Counted from the stretch's first letter, positions 1 through 7,451 are shown. The stretch is DNA of 7,744 nucleotides from Nitrospirota bacterium (GCA_016195505.1 JACPZN010000256.1:1-7744), one strand, 5' to 3'. Program-made: numbers and translations. Notes: generated by a model not told the origin, from the sequence alone.

Positions 1-1667
1 AGGTGCTCGTAGATCACCGGATCATCGCCGACCAGAGCCACTGCTCGTTTAATCTCCGTCAATGCCTCGGCAAGTAATCCAGACTTGTAGAAGGCCCAGC
101 CAAGGCTGTCGACGTAATATCCATTTTCGGGCTTGAGGGCCACGGCTCGCCTTGTGAGGGACAGGGCTTGGTCGATCTTGATTCCCCGCTCCGCATAGCT
201 ATAGCCGAGATAGTTCAGCGCGTCGGCGTGGTGGGGGTCGAGGGAGAGCGCCGTTTCCATGGCCCGTACCACATCCTCAAATCGATTCATCTTGTCGTAG
301 GCCGTGCCGAGGTTGAAGTGCAGATCAGCGCTCTTTGGGTTATGGCGAATCCCCTCCTCAAAGGCTTGTGACGCCTTATCGAATTGATCGGACTGTAGAT
401 GAGCCAGCCCCAGCACAATATAAGGTTCAGGCTGCTTCGGCGTGAGGCGCACCGCCTCGTTCAGATGTGTGATGGCTTCGGGGAATTTCTTGAGACGATA
501 CTGCAGCACCCCAAGGTGGATGTGGCTATCCGGGAAAGACGGATCCAATTGGACGTTGAATTGGTAGGCCTCAATCGCCTTCGGGAAATCCTTGGCCTCT
601 TCATATAGATAGCCCAGATAGTCGCGGACCTTGAGCTCTGCCGGCCTGGCCTTTAAGACCGATGTGAGTTGGTCTATCGCTTTCGAAAACTCTTTTTTTT
701 CACCGTAGATCAGCGCCATGCGCAATTGCGCGTCGAGGTCCCCCGGATTTTCCTCTAGCATCTTGTCCAGTTCGGCCAGCCCGCCTGCGTAGTCTTTTGT
801 CGAGACATACAACTGGATCAGATGCTGCCGAACGTCTTTGTTCCGGGGATTCACATCCTGCAGGTATTTTTTGAGGATGGCGATGGCTTTGTCCTTTTCT
901 TGGCGCGCTTCATGGTACGCAGCCTGTGCCAAATAAGCCGGCTCAAAGGATGGATTGACTGCAATGGCGCGATCGAAACTGGCCAGGGCTTGCTCGGCAT
1001 TACCGGCTTCAATAGAGATTCGGCCCAAATAGAAGTAGCCGATGGGGGAATCCGACGTGTATCTTAACCCTTGTTTGACGGCGTGCTCTGCTTCGGCCAG
1101 CCGTTTTTGATTCAGAAGAATAATTCCTTTGGGGAAATAGGACTCTCCTCGTTCAGGAGCGCGGTCGATCGCCATATCCAAGAGCCGTAACGCGCGATCC
1201 GGCTTGCCTGCGCTGGCCAAAATGCCGGCCATCTGCGTCAGCAGTTGCGGATCTTGCCCTGTCCCCTCTCCGACCTCCTCCGCATACTGCATCGCGTTGG
1301 CCAGATCGCCCAAACCAAAATACAGCCCAGCCAGGCGCGCTTTGACCTCGCGCGAAGCCGGATCAACCTTCAGCGCCGTGCGATACTCTGTCAATGCCGT
1401 TTCCATGTCTTGGTCGAGTTCAGCTTGATACCCCTTCATAAAATGATAGGTGGCTGCAGAATCCGGAGTGGCTGCCGCCGGCTGTTTCGTCGTTGAAGTG
1501 ACTGCTGTGACCATCTCTTGTGGATGAGGCGCTGCCGCGCAGGCCATGATGACAAAGGGCAAGAATGTCGCGAAAAACCCATTCCCGATCTTGGGAAATC
1601 TGCTCAGACTGGTAGGTGGATAACGCACAGATATTCGTTTTTCCTGTACAAAAGCCTTCGTCGACAT
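1..1667 (-). CDS. TPR-repeat lipoprotein, C-terminus beyond the window
   Basis: The frame is open from an ATG at 1667 to the left edge, giving 555 complete codons, so the C-terminus is missing. After a long basic N-region comes a hydrophobic stretch (about residues 31-41) ending in the lipobox-like I-M-A-C, with the candidate lipidated cysteine at 43. This implies export and membrane anchoring facing the periplasm. A low-complexity Ala/Thr/Pro linker (about 44-72) follows. From about 74 onward the protein is a continuous array of roughly 34-residue TPR units, about 14 of them, showing the usual Gly/Tyr/Ala/Pro spacing (for example YFYLGRISIEAGNAEQA at 211-227 and ALNYLGYSYAERG at 483-495). 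TPR arrays are protein-interaction scaffolds; the partner is unknown. The start has no good Shine-Dalgarno. The only alternative seen is a GTG at 1628, which would still keep the lipobox but is no better. The gene follows dnaB by 61 nt and has its own promoter candidate. The TPR identity is certain; the specific function is not recognised. Confidence 0.9.
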   Translation of the reverse strand, partial: MSTKAFVQEKRISVRYPPTSLSRFPKIGNGFFATFLPFVIMACAAAPHPQEMVTAVTSTTKQPAAATPDSAATYHFMKGYQAELDQDMETALTEYRTALKVDPASREVKARLAGLYFGLGDLANAMQYAEEVGEGTGQDPQLLTQMAGILASAGKPDRALRLLDMAIDRAPERGESYFPKGIILLNQKRLAEAEHAVKQGLRYTSDSPIGYFYLGRISIEAGNAEQALASFDRAIAVNPSFEPAYLAQAAYHEARQEKDKAIAILKKYLQDVNPRNKDVRQHLIQLYVSTKDYAGGLAELDKMLEENPGDLDAQLRMALIYGEKKEFSKAIDQLTSVLKARPAELKVRDYLGYLYEEAKDFPKAIEAYQFNVQLDPSFPDSHIHLGVLQYRLKKFPEAITHLNEAVRLTPKQPEPYIVLGLAHLQSDQFDKASQAFEEGIRHNPKSADLHFNLGTAYDKMNRFEDVVRAMETALSLDPHHADALNYLGYSYAERGIKIDQALSLTRRAVALKPENGYYVDSLGWAFYKSGLLAEALTEIKRAVALVGDDPVIYEH

Positions 1668-1693
1668 CAGTTCACGGCGAGGGACGTAGAAGA

Positions 1694-1722
1694 ATTATAC
1701 CGAGCGACGGAGCCATGCGCAA
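1694..1722 (-). promoter_or_regulatory. candidate sigma-70 promoter of the TPR lipoprotein gene
   Basis: On the minus strand a perfect TATAAT (1699-1694) lies 17 nt downstream of TTGCGC (1722-1717), which matches only the TTG of the -35 consensus. Transcription would start near 1687, leaving a leader of about 20 nt before the ATG at 1667. The box sits in the 61-nt gap after the dnaB stop, and no terminator-like hairpin is seen there, so read-through from dnaB is also possible. Confidence 0.45.
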
Positions 1723-1728
1723 ACCACT

Positions 1729-3081
1729 TCACGATTCACGGAGATCGAGGCTTTCGAACTTGGCGAAGCGATCTTGAAAAAAAAGCTCCTTCCTTCCGAT
1801 CGGCCCGTTGCGATGCTTGCTGACGATGATGTCGGCGATTCCCTTCCGTTCAGAATTTGGGTCATAGACGTCTTCTCGATAGATGAACATTACCACATCC
1901 GCGTCTTGCTCGATCGCTCCGCTCTCACGCAGGTCGGCCAACATCGGAATCGGGGGCTTTCGAGCTTCCACCGCGCGACTCAACTGGGAGAGCGCCACCA
2001 CCGGCACATTCAGTTCCTTAGCCAAGGCTTTCAACGAACGGGAGATGTCTGAGATCTCCTGCTGACGGGATTCTGAGTCACTCCGTCCCTGCATCAGCTG
2101 AAGATAGTCCACGATCAACAGGTCGAGCCCCTTCTCAGCCTTGAGACGGCGGGCCTTTCCGCGCATCTGCTGCACGGTAATTCCGCCGGCGTCGTCGATA
2201 TAGATCGGCGCCTGTTCCAACCGGCCAGCCGCTTCCGCCAATCGCCACCAGTCTTCTTTTTGCAGCTTTCCTGTCCGCAAGGCATGGGAATCGACCCGCG
2301 CTTCAGAACTGAGCATGCGAAGCACGATCTGGGGCTTGGACATTTCCAGGCTGAAGATGCCGACCACGGAGTTTGCATGAACGGCAGCATGGGTGGCGAA
2401 TCCCAAGGCAAGACTCGTTTTGCCCATGCTCGGCCGGCCGGCCACCACTATGAGGTCAGACGGCTGAAGTCCTGCCGTAATGTCGTCGAGATCGTAATAG
2501 CCGGTCGGGACGCCTGTGAGATGCTCCTTTCGTTTTGAGAGCTTGTCGATCAAATCAAGGCTTTCTTTGATGATCTGGTTGATTGGGCTGAACGACCGCT
2601 CCAGTTTACCCTGGGCGATACTGAAGACGGATTTCTCCGCGAAGTCGAGCAAGTCGTCGATCGATGCCATCCCCTCGTAGCCTCTGGCCAACACCTCCGT
2701 GGAAGTATTGATTAACTGCCGTGCCACGGCCTTATCACGAACGATCTTGCAGTGGTATCGGATATTGGCTGAACTGGGAACGATCTGAACGAGTTCGGCG
2801 AGATACGCTGCGCCTCCGACCGCTTCCAGCTCTCCTTGTCTTTTTAGCCGCTCAGTCAAAGTGATTTGATCGATCACCTCGCCTGTGTCGGACAAATCGA
2901 GCATCGCTCGATACACTTTTTTGTGCGATGTTCGATAGAAATCTTCCTCAACTAAGAGTTCCATCGCTTTCGGCATCGCGGCGTTGTCCAGAAGGATGGC
3001 TCCAAGAACCGATTGCTCCGCTTCCAGATTTTGGGGAGGCAGCTTTGGTTGAGAGAGATCAACGGCTGAGAGTGAGTTCAT
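1729..3081 (-). CDS. dnaB: replicative DNA helicase DnaB
   Basis: The 450-residue product has normal DnaB length. DnaB is the hexameric ATP-driven helicase that unwinds DNA at the replication fork and works with primase. The N-terminal domain (about residues 14-115) begins with the typical PPQNLEAEQSVLGAIL stretch. A linker follows, then the RecA-like C-terminal domain from about 185. Walker A is GRPSMGKTS (215-223, Lys221). The FSLEMS motif (243-248) carries the presumed catalytic Glu246. Walker B is LLIVDYLQL (321-329, Asp325). SQLSRAVEAR (365-374) and DLRESGAIEQDAD (383-395) form the DNA-binding and coupling motifs, and KHRNGP (422-427) holds the arginine-finger region. All key residues are intact and no intein is present, although dnaB is a frequent intein host. 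The ATG overlaps the hisZ stop (ATGA) and has a strong purine-rich ribosome-binding site, so the start is well supported. Confidence 0.97.
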   Translation of the reverse strand: MNSLSAVDLSQPKLPPQNLEAEQSVLGAILLDNAAMPKAMELLVEEDFYRTSHKKVYRAMLDLSDTGEVIDQITLTERLKRQGELEAVGGAAYLAELVQIVPSSANIRYHCKIVRDKAVARQLINTSTEVLARGYEGMASIDDLLDFAEKSVFSIAQGKLERSFSPINQIIKESLDLIDKLSKRKEHLTGVPTGYYDLDDITAGLQPSDLIVVAGRPSMGKTSLALGFATHAAVHANSVVGIFSLEMSKPQIVLRMLSSEARVDSHALRTGKLQKEDWWRLAEAAGRLEQAPIYIDDAGGITVQQMRGKARRLKAEKGLDLLIVDYLQLMQGRSDSESRQQEISDISRSLKALAKELNVPVVALSQLSRAVEARKPPIPMLADLRESGAIEQDADVVMFIYREDVYDPNSERKGIADIIVSKHRNGPIGRKELFFQDRFAKFESLDLRES

Positions 3082-4484
3082 CGCGCCCTCCCCCTTCCGG
3101 CACGGGTTCGACGCATTTGCAAAACAAAATCCGTGACCGACATTGTTTTCTTACTCACCCGAGGACGGCCGTTGCTCCGTCCGGTAGTTGGCTGAGTTCT
3201 CTGTCTGAGCACAAGTACCTGGTCTCGCTCAGTCCCGTCAGCATCAATGATGATGATGGTATCTGCCTGCGCCCGAAGGCCGGCTTCTGAAGCAGCAGCA
3301 AGTAGGCTATTCCCCGATCTCGATAGAATCTGTTGCACCACGCGATGGCCTGATTGCCGAACTTGTCCGGCAACAGAGACGAGCTGCTTGGCTGCTGCGC
3401 GCGGCGCCACGACGAGGACATCTACTCGCGCCACCTCCGACGTTTTCTCGGAGAGGTCAAGCCCCTGGAAGAGACGGTCGACATTCAAAGCGAATCCGGT
3501 AGATGGAATGTTCCGACCAAACCGGCCGATCAAATGATCATAGCGTCCGCCGCCGCCTAATTCGACCCCCACCCCATCCGCAAACACGTCGAACACGACA
3601 CCGTCATAGTAGTCGAATCCTCTGAACTCACCCAAATCGAGAAACAACGAGTCCCTGTACCCGGCCGAGCAGAGCAGCTGGTAGACCTTCGTCAGCCGGT
3701 CCAGTGCCTGCACTAGCGGCTTCTCATTGCCGGTCAGCTCCCGTCCCCTCGCGAGTACTTCTGCCTGGCCGCAAAGCTCTGGAGCTTCTAAAATAGCGCG
3801 GGCAAAAGTTTTTGTGACCCGCTCTTGCAACAGAATTTCTTCAAGCCTCGGCAAATCCTTTCTGGCCGCTGCCTGCTCGGCTCGTTTCTGTCCCTCCAAC
3901 GATAATCCAGCTCGGACGAGTAGCCCTTTAAAAAAGCCTACGTGTCCCAGAGAGATTTTAAATGAGTGCAGCCCAACCCGCTGCAAGCACTCAGTGAGAA
4001 GAGAAATAATTTCACAATCTGCGGTCGGGTCGTCTGCCCCGATAAGTTCCGCGCCGACTTGGAAGATTTCCCGATCTCGCCCGGCATGTTCCGGCTCATA
4101 TCGAAAAACGGTGGCACGGTATGACAGTCGCAGCGGTAAGCGAGACCCCATCATGCCCATTGCGACGGTACGGGCTATCTGCGCCGTTGCATCAGGTCGA
4201 AGTAACAGAATACGACCGGTTGTCCGGTCCGCAAACTGATAGCACTTCTCGATCAGCTCCGGCTCGAGGCCGGGTGCGAGGACGTCGAGATACTCAAACG
4301 TCGGCAGGATGATCTCGTCATATCCCCAGCGATTGACGTGGGCGAGCAGTTGGGATTCAAGTCGCCTGACGTGACGCGCCGCTTCCGGAAGAATGGTTGC
4401 CATTCCCACGGGAACCAAAGATCGTTCTCGCAACGGGTGGATCTGCCCCGAAGGAACGCTGTGCGTCGGAGGAGCAGAAGCCAT
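3078..4484 (-). CDS. hisZ: ATP phosphoribosyltransferase regulatory subunit HisZ
   Basis: The 468-residue protein is a class II synthetase paralogue. HisZ binds short-form HisG, activates it, and relays histidine feedback on the first step of histidine synthesis in the cytoplasm. Visible motifs are LLRPDATAQIAR (94-105), motif 2 FRYEPEHAGRDREIFQVGAE (127-146), RGFDYYDG (288-295), GGGGRYDHLIG (310-320) and the motif-3-like GFALNVDRL (330-338). Features that favour HisZ over histidyl-tRNA synthetase are REIFQ where the synthetase has a RQFHQ-type sequence, ALN in place of the glycine-containing motif 3, and a modified first motif (PVGMATILP, 25-33). A C-terminal part (about 353-457) resembles a degenerate anticodon-binding fold, so the protein is longer than minimal HisZ, and the last 11 residues are Arg-rich. 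The ATG at 4484 has an AGG 5 nt upstream and keeps the complete N-terminal motif. The gene begins 24 nt after the serA stop and overlaps dnaB by 4 nt. The alternative, a divergent HisS, is less likely. Confidence 0.82.
   Translation of the reverse strand: MASAPPTHSVPSGQIHPLRERSLVPVGMATILPEAARHVRRLESQLLAHVNRWGYDEIILPTFEYLDVLAPGLEPELIEKCYQFADRTTGRILLLRPDATAQIARTVAMGMMGSRLPLRLSYRATVFRYEPEHAGRDREIFQVGAELIGADDPTADCEIISLLTECLQRVGLHSFKISLGHVGFFKGLLVRAGLSLEGQKRAEQAAARKDLPRLEEILLQERVTKTFARAILEAPELCGQAEVLARGRELTGNEKPLVQALDRLTKVYQLLCSAGYRDSLFLDLGEFRGFDYYDGVVFDVFADGVGVELGGGGRYDHLIGRFGRNIPSTGFALNVDRLFQGLDLSEKTSEVARVDVLVVAPRAAAKQLVSVAGQVRQSGHRVVQQILSRSGNSLLAAASEAGLRAQADTIIIIDADGTERDQVLVLRQRTQPTTGRSNGRPRVSKKTMSVTDFVLQMRRTRAGRGRAR
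3086..3098 (-). promoter_or_regulatory. strong Shine-Dalgarno of dnaB inside the end of hisZ
   Basis: The minus strand reads GGAAGGGGGAGGG here, 4 nt before the dnaB ATG at 3081. The same bases encode the Gly-Arg-rich tail of HisZ (A-G-R-G-R). Together with the ATGA overlap, this supports translational coupling or reinitiation from hisZ into dnaB. Confidence 0.7.
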
Positions 4485-4508
4485 AACAACCTAAGGCATG
4501 TATAATCG

Positions 4509-6107
4509 TTAAGAAAGGTTTGCGACTTTGACCGAGAGAATGTTCGAGCTTGACTTAATCTGATCCAACACTCCAGAAGGGAAGACCATATCAGAGCCGA
4601 TGATCAACAACGCATCCCCACCACGCTTTTCCAACGCACACTGCATTCGCACGATGTTGATCCCCTTGTCTCCCAGCACCTTTCCAACCATACCGATCAC
4701 GCCGGGACGATCGACATTGTGGATGAGCAGCATATGGCCTTCCGGCACCATTTCCACTTTAAATTGATCGATCTCGACAATGCGCGCATCTTTTTTGTGA
4801 TACAGCGTACCCGCCACTTGATGTGACGCCTTGCCGGCTTCGACGCGTACGCGAATGAGGCTTGTGAAGTCTCCGGCATCTGAGCTCTTCACCTCTTTCA
4901 CCTCGATGCCACGTTCCTTTGCCACGATCGGAGCATTCACATAATTCACGGCGTGTTCCATGATCGGCGTGAGCAGCCCCTTCAGGACGGCAATAGTTAC
5001 GGGAGCCACGAACAAGGTGGCCACTTCACCACTATATTCCACCGTGACCCGCTCAATTCCACCTTGAGACAGTTGAGTCTGGAGCGATCCAAGCTTTTCG
5101 GCCAACGTGAGATAGGGTTGGAGGCGAGGCAACAATTCTGGAGAGACCGACGGGATGTTGACTGCGCCTTTGGCCACACCCTTGGTAAAGTAATCGACTA
5201 TCTGCTCGGCGATGCCCACAGCGACATTCTCTTGCGCTTCAGTGGTCTGAGCTCCGATGTGTGGGGTGCAAATGAAATTGTCCAGTGCCAGCAGCGGATT
5301 GTCCGCCTTGACCGGTTCTTCCTCAAATACGTCAAAAGCCGCCGCCGCCACACGTTTCGTCTTCAAGGCTTCGCACAGATCACTTTCATTGATGATCCCG
5401 CCGCGGGCACAATTTACGATCAGCACGCCCGGCTTCATCTTTGCGATCGCTTGGGCGTTGACGATGCCCTTAGTTTCCGGCGTGAGCGGCGTATGCACGG
5501 AGATAATGTCGGCTCGCCTGAACAACTCATCCAGGTCGACCATCGTCACGCCCATCCGCTCAGCGTGCTCTGGGGCCAGGTAGGGATCGAACGCAACCAC
5601 CTTCATGCCGATCCCCTGCGCCAGCTTTGTCAAATGACTGCCGATTTGCCCGGCTCCGATGATGCCGAGCACCTTATTGTAAAGCTCGACACCCATGAAC
5701 TTGTCCTTCTCCCATTTTCCAGCTTTTACCGAAGCGGTAGCTTGTGGAATACGCCGGCTCATCGCACAGATCATCGACATCGTATGCTCGGCGGTCGTCA
5801 CTGTATTGCCGCCTGGCGTATTCATGACGACAATGCCGCGACGAGTCGCCGCGGGGGTATCGACGTTGTCTAGGCCGGACCCGGCCCTTCCAATGACTTT
5901 CAGCTTCTCCGCGGCGGCGATAAGTTCGGCCGTGACTTTGGTGCCGGATCGCACGATCAGCCCGTCGGCGTCTTTGATTTCTTTGAACAGCTCCTCTTTC
6001 GGCATTTTTGACTTCACCACGACAGTGAATCCAGCCTTCTCAAGGGCCTCCACGCCTTGCTTCGACAGGCTATCACTTACCAAAATTTTCATGCGCGCTG
6101 CGCCCAT
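4509..6107 (-). CDS. serA: D-3-phosphoglycerate dehydrogenase SerA
   Basis: SerA oxidises 3-phosphoglycerate to 3-phosphohydroxypyruvate with NAD, the committed step of serine synthesis. The 532 residues match the long form with three modules. The substrate and NAD-binding domains occupy about 1-318, an intervening (ASB-like) domain about 319-450, and a C-terminal ACT domain about 457-532 that usually mediates serine feedback inhibition. Visible residues include RSGT (53-56), GRAGSGLDNVD (73-83), the nucleotide-binding GAGQIG (151-156) with the acidic Asp174 at the end of the next strand, and the catalytic set Arg235 (NCARGG), Glu264 (FEEEP) and His283 (TPHIGAQT). All are intact. The ATG at 6107 has GAGGG 5 nt upstream. 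An ATG at 6092 (MKILVSD) fits the usual family N-terminus better but lacks a ribosome-binding site. The gene lies 17 nt after the aminotransferase and 24 nt before hisZ. Confidence 0.96.
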   Translation of the reverse strand: MGAARMKILVSDSLSKQGVEALEKAGFTVVVKSKMPKEELFKEIKDADGLIVRSGTKVTAELIAAAEKLKVIGRAGSGLDNVDTPAATRRGIVVMNTPGGNTVTTAEHTMSMICAMSRRIPQATASVKAGKWEKDKFMGVELYNKVLGIIGAGQIGSHLTKLAQGIGMKVVAFDPYLAPEHAERMGVTMVDLDELFRRADIISVHTPLTPETKGIVNAQAIAKMKPGVLIVNCARGGIINESDLCEALKTKRVAAAAFDVFEEEPVKADNPLLALDNFICTPHIGAQTTEAQENVAVGIAEQIVDYFTKGVAKGAVNIPSVSPELLPRLQPYLTLAEKLGSLQTQLSQGGIERVTVEYSGEVATLFVAPVTIAVLKGLLTPIMEHAVNYVNAPIVAKERGIEVKEVKSSDAGDFTSLIRVRVEAGKASHQVAGTLYHKKDARIVEIDQFKVEMVPEGHMLLIHNVDRPGVIGMVGKVLGDKGINIVRMQCALEKRGGDALLIIGSDMVFPSGVLDQIKSSSNILSVKVANLS

Positions 6108-6112
6108 TGCAT

Positions 6113-6117
6113 CCCTC
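6113..6117 (-). promoter_or_regulatory. Shine-Dalgarno deciding the serA start
   Basis: GAGGG on the minus strand lies 5 nt before the ATG at 6107. The bases before the alternative ATG at 6092 are a GC-rich stretch without a purine-rich core, so this site favours the longer form with five extra residues (MGAAR). Confidence 0.5.
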
Positions 6118-6124
6118 GCGGTGG

Positions 6125-7267
6125 TTACTTAGCCATTAAGATTTCTTGTGCTTTCCCAACGCCGCTGCCCAGCTTCACCGGATGGCCGAGCCCCTTCAGG
6201 ACCATCTCGGTCGCAGCCAATGCCGTAATCACGTCGAACGAATCCGCATAGCCCATATGCGACAGGCGGAAGATCTTCCCCTTGAGATGATCCTGTCCAC
6301 CGGCAGCCGTAATGCCATACTGCACGCGCAGGTTCTTATAGACGGCTTGTCCATCGATTCCATCCGGTGCACAAATCGCGGTTAAGGCATCGCTGGGAGA
6401 CTCTTTGGGGAATAATGCCATTCCGGCAGCCTTCGCGCCTTCACGCATAGCACGGGCCAACCGGCCTTGCCGTGCGAACATCTTTTCGATCCCCTCGGCC
6501 TTCATGATTTTGAAGACTTCCTGAAGGCCGATGATCAATGAGACCGCCGGCGTAAACGCGGTCTGATTTTTCACCTGATTTTCACGTTCCTTTTTGAAAT
6601 TGAAATAGAACGAAGCATTCTTGGCCTTATCAGCCAAGGCCCAGGCCTTATCGCTCACGCTCACAAACGCCATGCCGGGTGGCAGCATGAGCGCCTTCTG
6701 TGAGCCGGTGATGACCACATCTAGTCCCCACGCATCGGTCTTGATATCAAACACCCCGAGGGCCGTAATGGCATCGACGACAAGAATCGTGCTGTCATGG
6801 GCTCTGACGATCTCCCCTAGGGCCTTCACATCGTGAGAGACACCGGTTGAGGTTTCGCTCGCCTGCACATAGACCGCTTTAATGGAGGGATCCTTCTTTA
6901 ATGCATCGGCAACTTGCTGGGGATTGACCGCATGGCCCCATTCCACCTTGATCTCAGTCGCCTGAATCCCGAAAGTTTTGCAGAGCTTTCCCCATCGCTC
7001 GCCAAATTTTCCACCATTGACACACAGCGCTTTGTCGCCTGGCGACAAAAAGTTCGATACGGAACCTTCCATGCCTCCTGTTCCGGACGAAGCCAGCATT
7101 AAGACGTCGCTCCGGGTCTGAAACAACCACTTCAGCCCCTCGCGAACCTCGGCAAAAATAGGGTCGAACTCCGGCGCTCGATGATGGATCATGGGCCGTG
7201 CCATCGCCAGAAGGACCTCCGGCGGTACGGGTGTTGGGCCGGGAGCCAATAGATACCGCTTCAGCAT
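6125..7267 (-). CDS. class V PLP-dependent aminotransferase (alanine-glyoxylate/phosphoserine type)
   Basis: The 380-residue cytosolic fold-type I enzyme belongs to the alanine-glyoxylate/serine-pyruvate aminotransferase family. The N-terminus has the family motif APGPTPVP (8-15). SSGTGGMEGS (60-69) forms the cofactor phosphate loop. Asp165 (VVDAIT) should contact the pyridine nitrogen, Lys191 in TGSQKALMLPPG is the Schiff-base lysine, and Arg334 (FRLSHMG) is the likely substrate-carboxylate anchor. All are intact. Sequence alone does not fix the substrate. Placement directly before serA, with a 17-nt gap, suggests it transaminates phosphohydroxypyruvate (the SerC reaction), or makes or uses serine, glycine or alanine with glyoxylate. 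The start at 7267 is set by AAGGAGG 8 nt upstream; the frame stays open to an ATG at 7306, but that would add 13 residues unlike the family. It is the first gene of the minus-strand block. Confidence 0.9.
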   Translation of the reverse strand: MLKRYLLAPGPTPVPPEVLLAMARPMIHHRAPEFDPIFAEVREGLKWLFQTRSDVLMLASSGTGGMEGSVSNFLSPGDKALCVNGGKFGERWGKLCKTFGIQATEIKVEWGHAVNPQQVADALKKDPSIKAVYVQASETSTGVSHDVKALGEIVRAHDSTILVVDAITALGVFDIKTDAWGLDVVITGSQKALMLPPGMAFVSVSDKAWALADKAKNASFYFNFKKERENQVKNQTAFTPAVSLIIGLQEVFKIMKAEGIEKMFARQGRLARAMREGAKAAGMALFPKESPSDALTAICAPDGIDGQAVYKNLRVQYGITAAGGQDHLKGKIFRLSHMGYADSFDVITALAATEMVLKGLGHPVKLGSGVGKAQEILMAK

Positions 7268-7275
7268 CGATCGAT

Positions 7276-7282
7276 CCTCCTT
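7276..7282 (-). promoter_or_regulatory. consensus Shine-Dalgarno of the aminotransferase gene
   Basis: AAGGAGG on the minus strand sits 8 nt before the ATG at 7267 and decides that start over the upstream in-frame ATG at 7306. The spacer and start codon form the 10-bp palindrome ATCGATCGAT (7265-7274). Confidence 0.85.
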
Positions 7283-7322
7283 CGATAAAACGCAGTGGGA
7301 TACCAATGGAAAAAGAAGCGGT

Positions 7323-7352
7323 ACGCTACCATTTGCATCGGGAAACTGTCAA
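7323..7352 (-). promoter_or_regulatory. candidate promoter of the aminotransferase-serA-hisZ-dnaB block
   Basis: On the minus strand a perfect TTGACA (7352-7347) is followed after 18 nt by TAGCGT (7328-7323), which keeps the three most conserved -10 bases (T, A and the final T). The start of transcription would fall near 7316, giving a leader of about 49 nt that carries the AAGGAGG. No riboswitch-like or attenuator structure is evident in that short leader. Confidence 0.5.
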
Positions 7353-7451
7353 GAAATCGCAATGCGCAACCGATGATGTTTTCAGGATTTTTTCTCTGTC
7401 GACGGAGCGACTCCACACCGCAAGTGATTTGGCCAATCTCGGTCGAACATC

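Noticed and set aside
1729..3081. Intein or other insertion in dnaB
   Set aside because: The Walker A and downstream motifs run without interruption and the length is normal.
3727..4239. 170-codon open frame on the plus strand, antisense to hisZ
   Set aside because: It is fully contained opposite hisZ; its composition is Ser/Arg/Pro-rich without motifs, as expected from a reverse-frame shadow.
3078..4484. Calling this gene a histidyl-tRNA synthetase (hisS)
   Set aside because: Motif 3 and the first motif deviate, the motif-2 region reads REIFQ, and the C-terminal domain is degenerate. HisZ fits better, although the histidine pocket is largely kept.
4485..4508. TATACA before hisZ as a separate promoter
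   Set aside because: No acceptable -35 element lies at the right distance, and the 24-nt gap suggests co-transcription with serA.
4953..5873. 306-codon open frame on the plus strand, antisense to serA
   Set aside because: It lies wholly opposite conserved SerA coding sequence, has no ribosome-binding site, and its translation shows no recognisable domain. It is a by-product of codon bias in serA.
7268..7306. Upstream in-frame ATG at 7306 as start of the aminotransferase
   Set aside because: It has no ribosome-binding site, while ATG 7267 has a consensus AAGGAGG and matches the family N-terminus.
7382..7450. 22-codon minus-strand mini-ORF considered as a leader peptide for the aminotransferase operon
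   Set aside because: It lies upstream of the predicted promoter, so it would not be in the transcript, and it contains no run of serine or histidine codons typical of attenuation.
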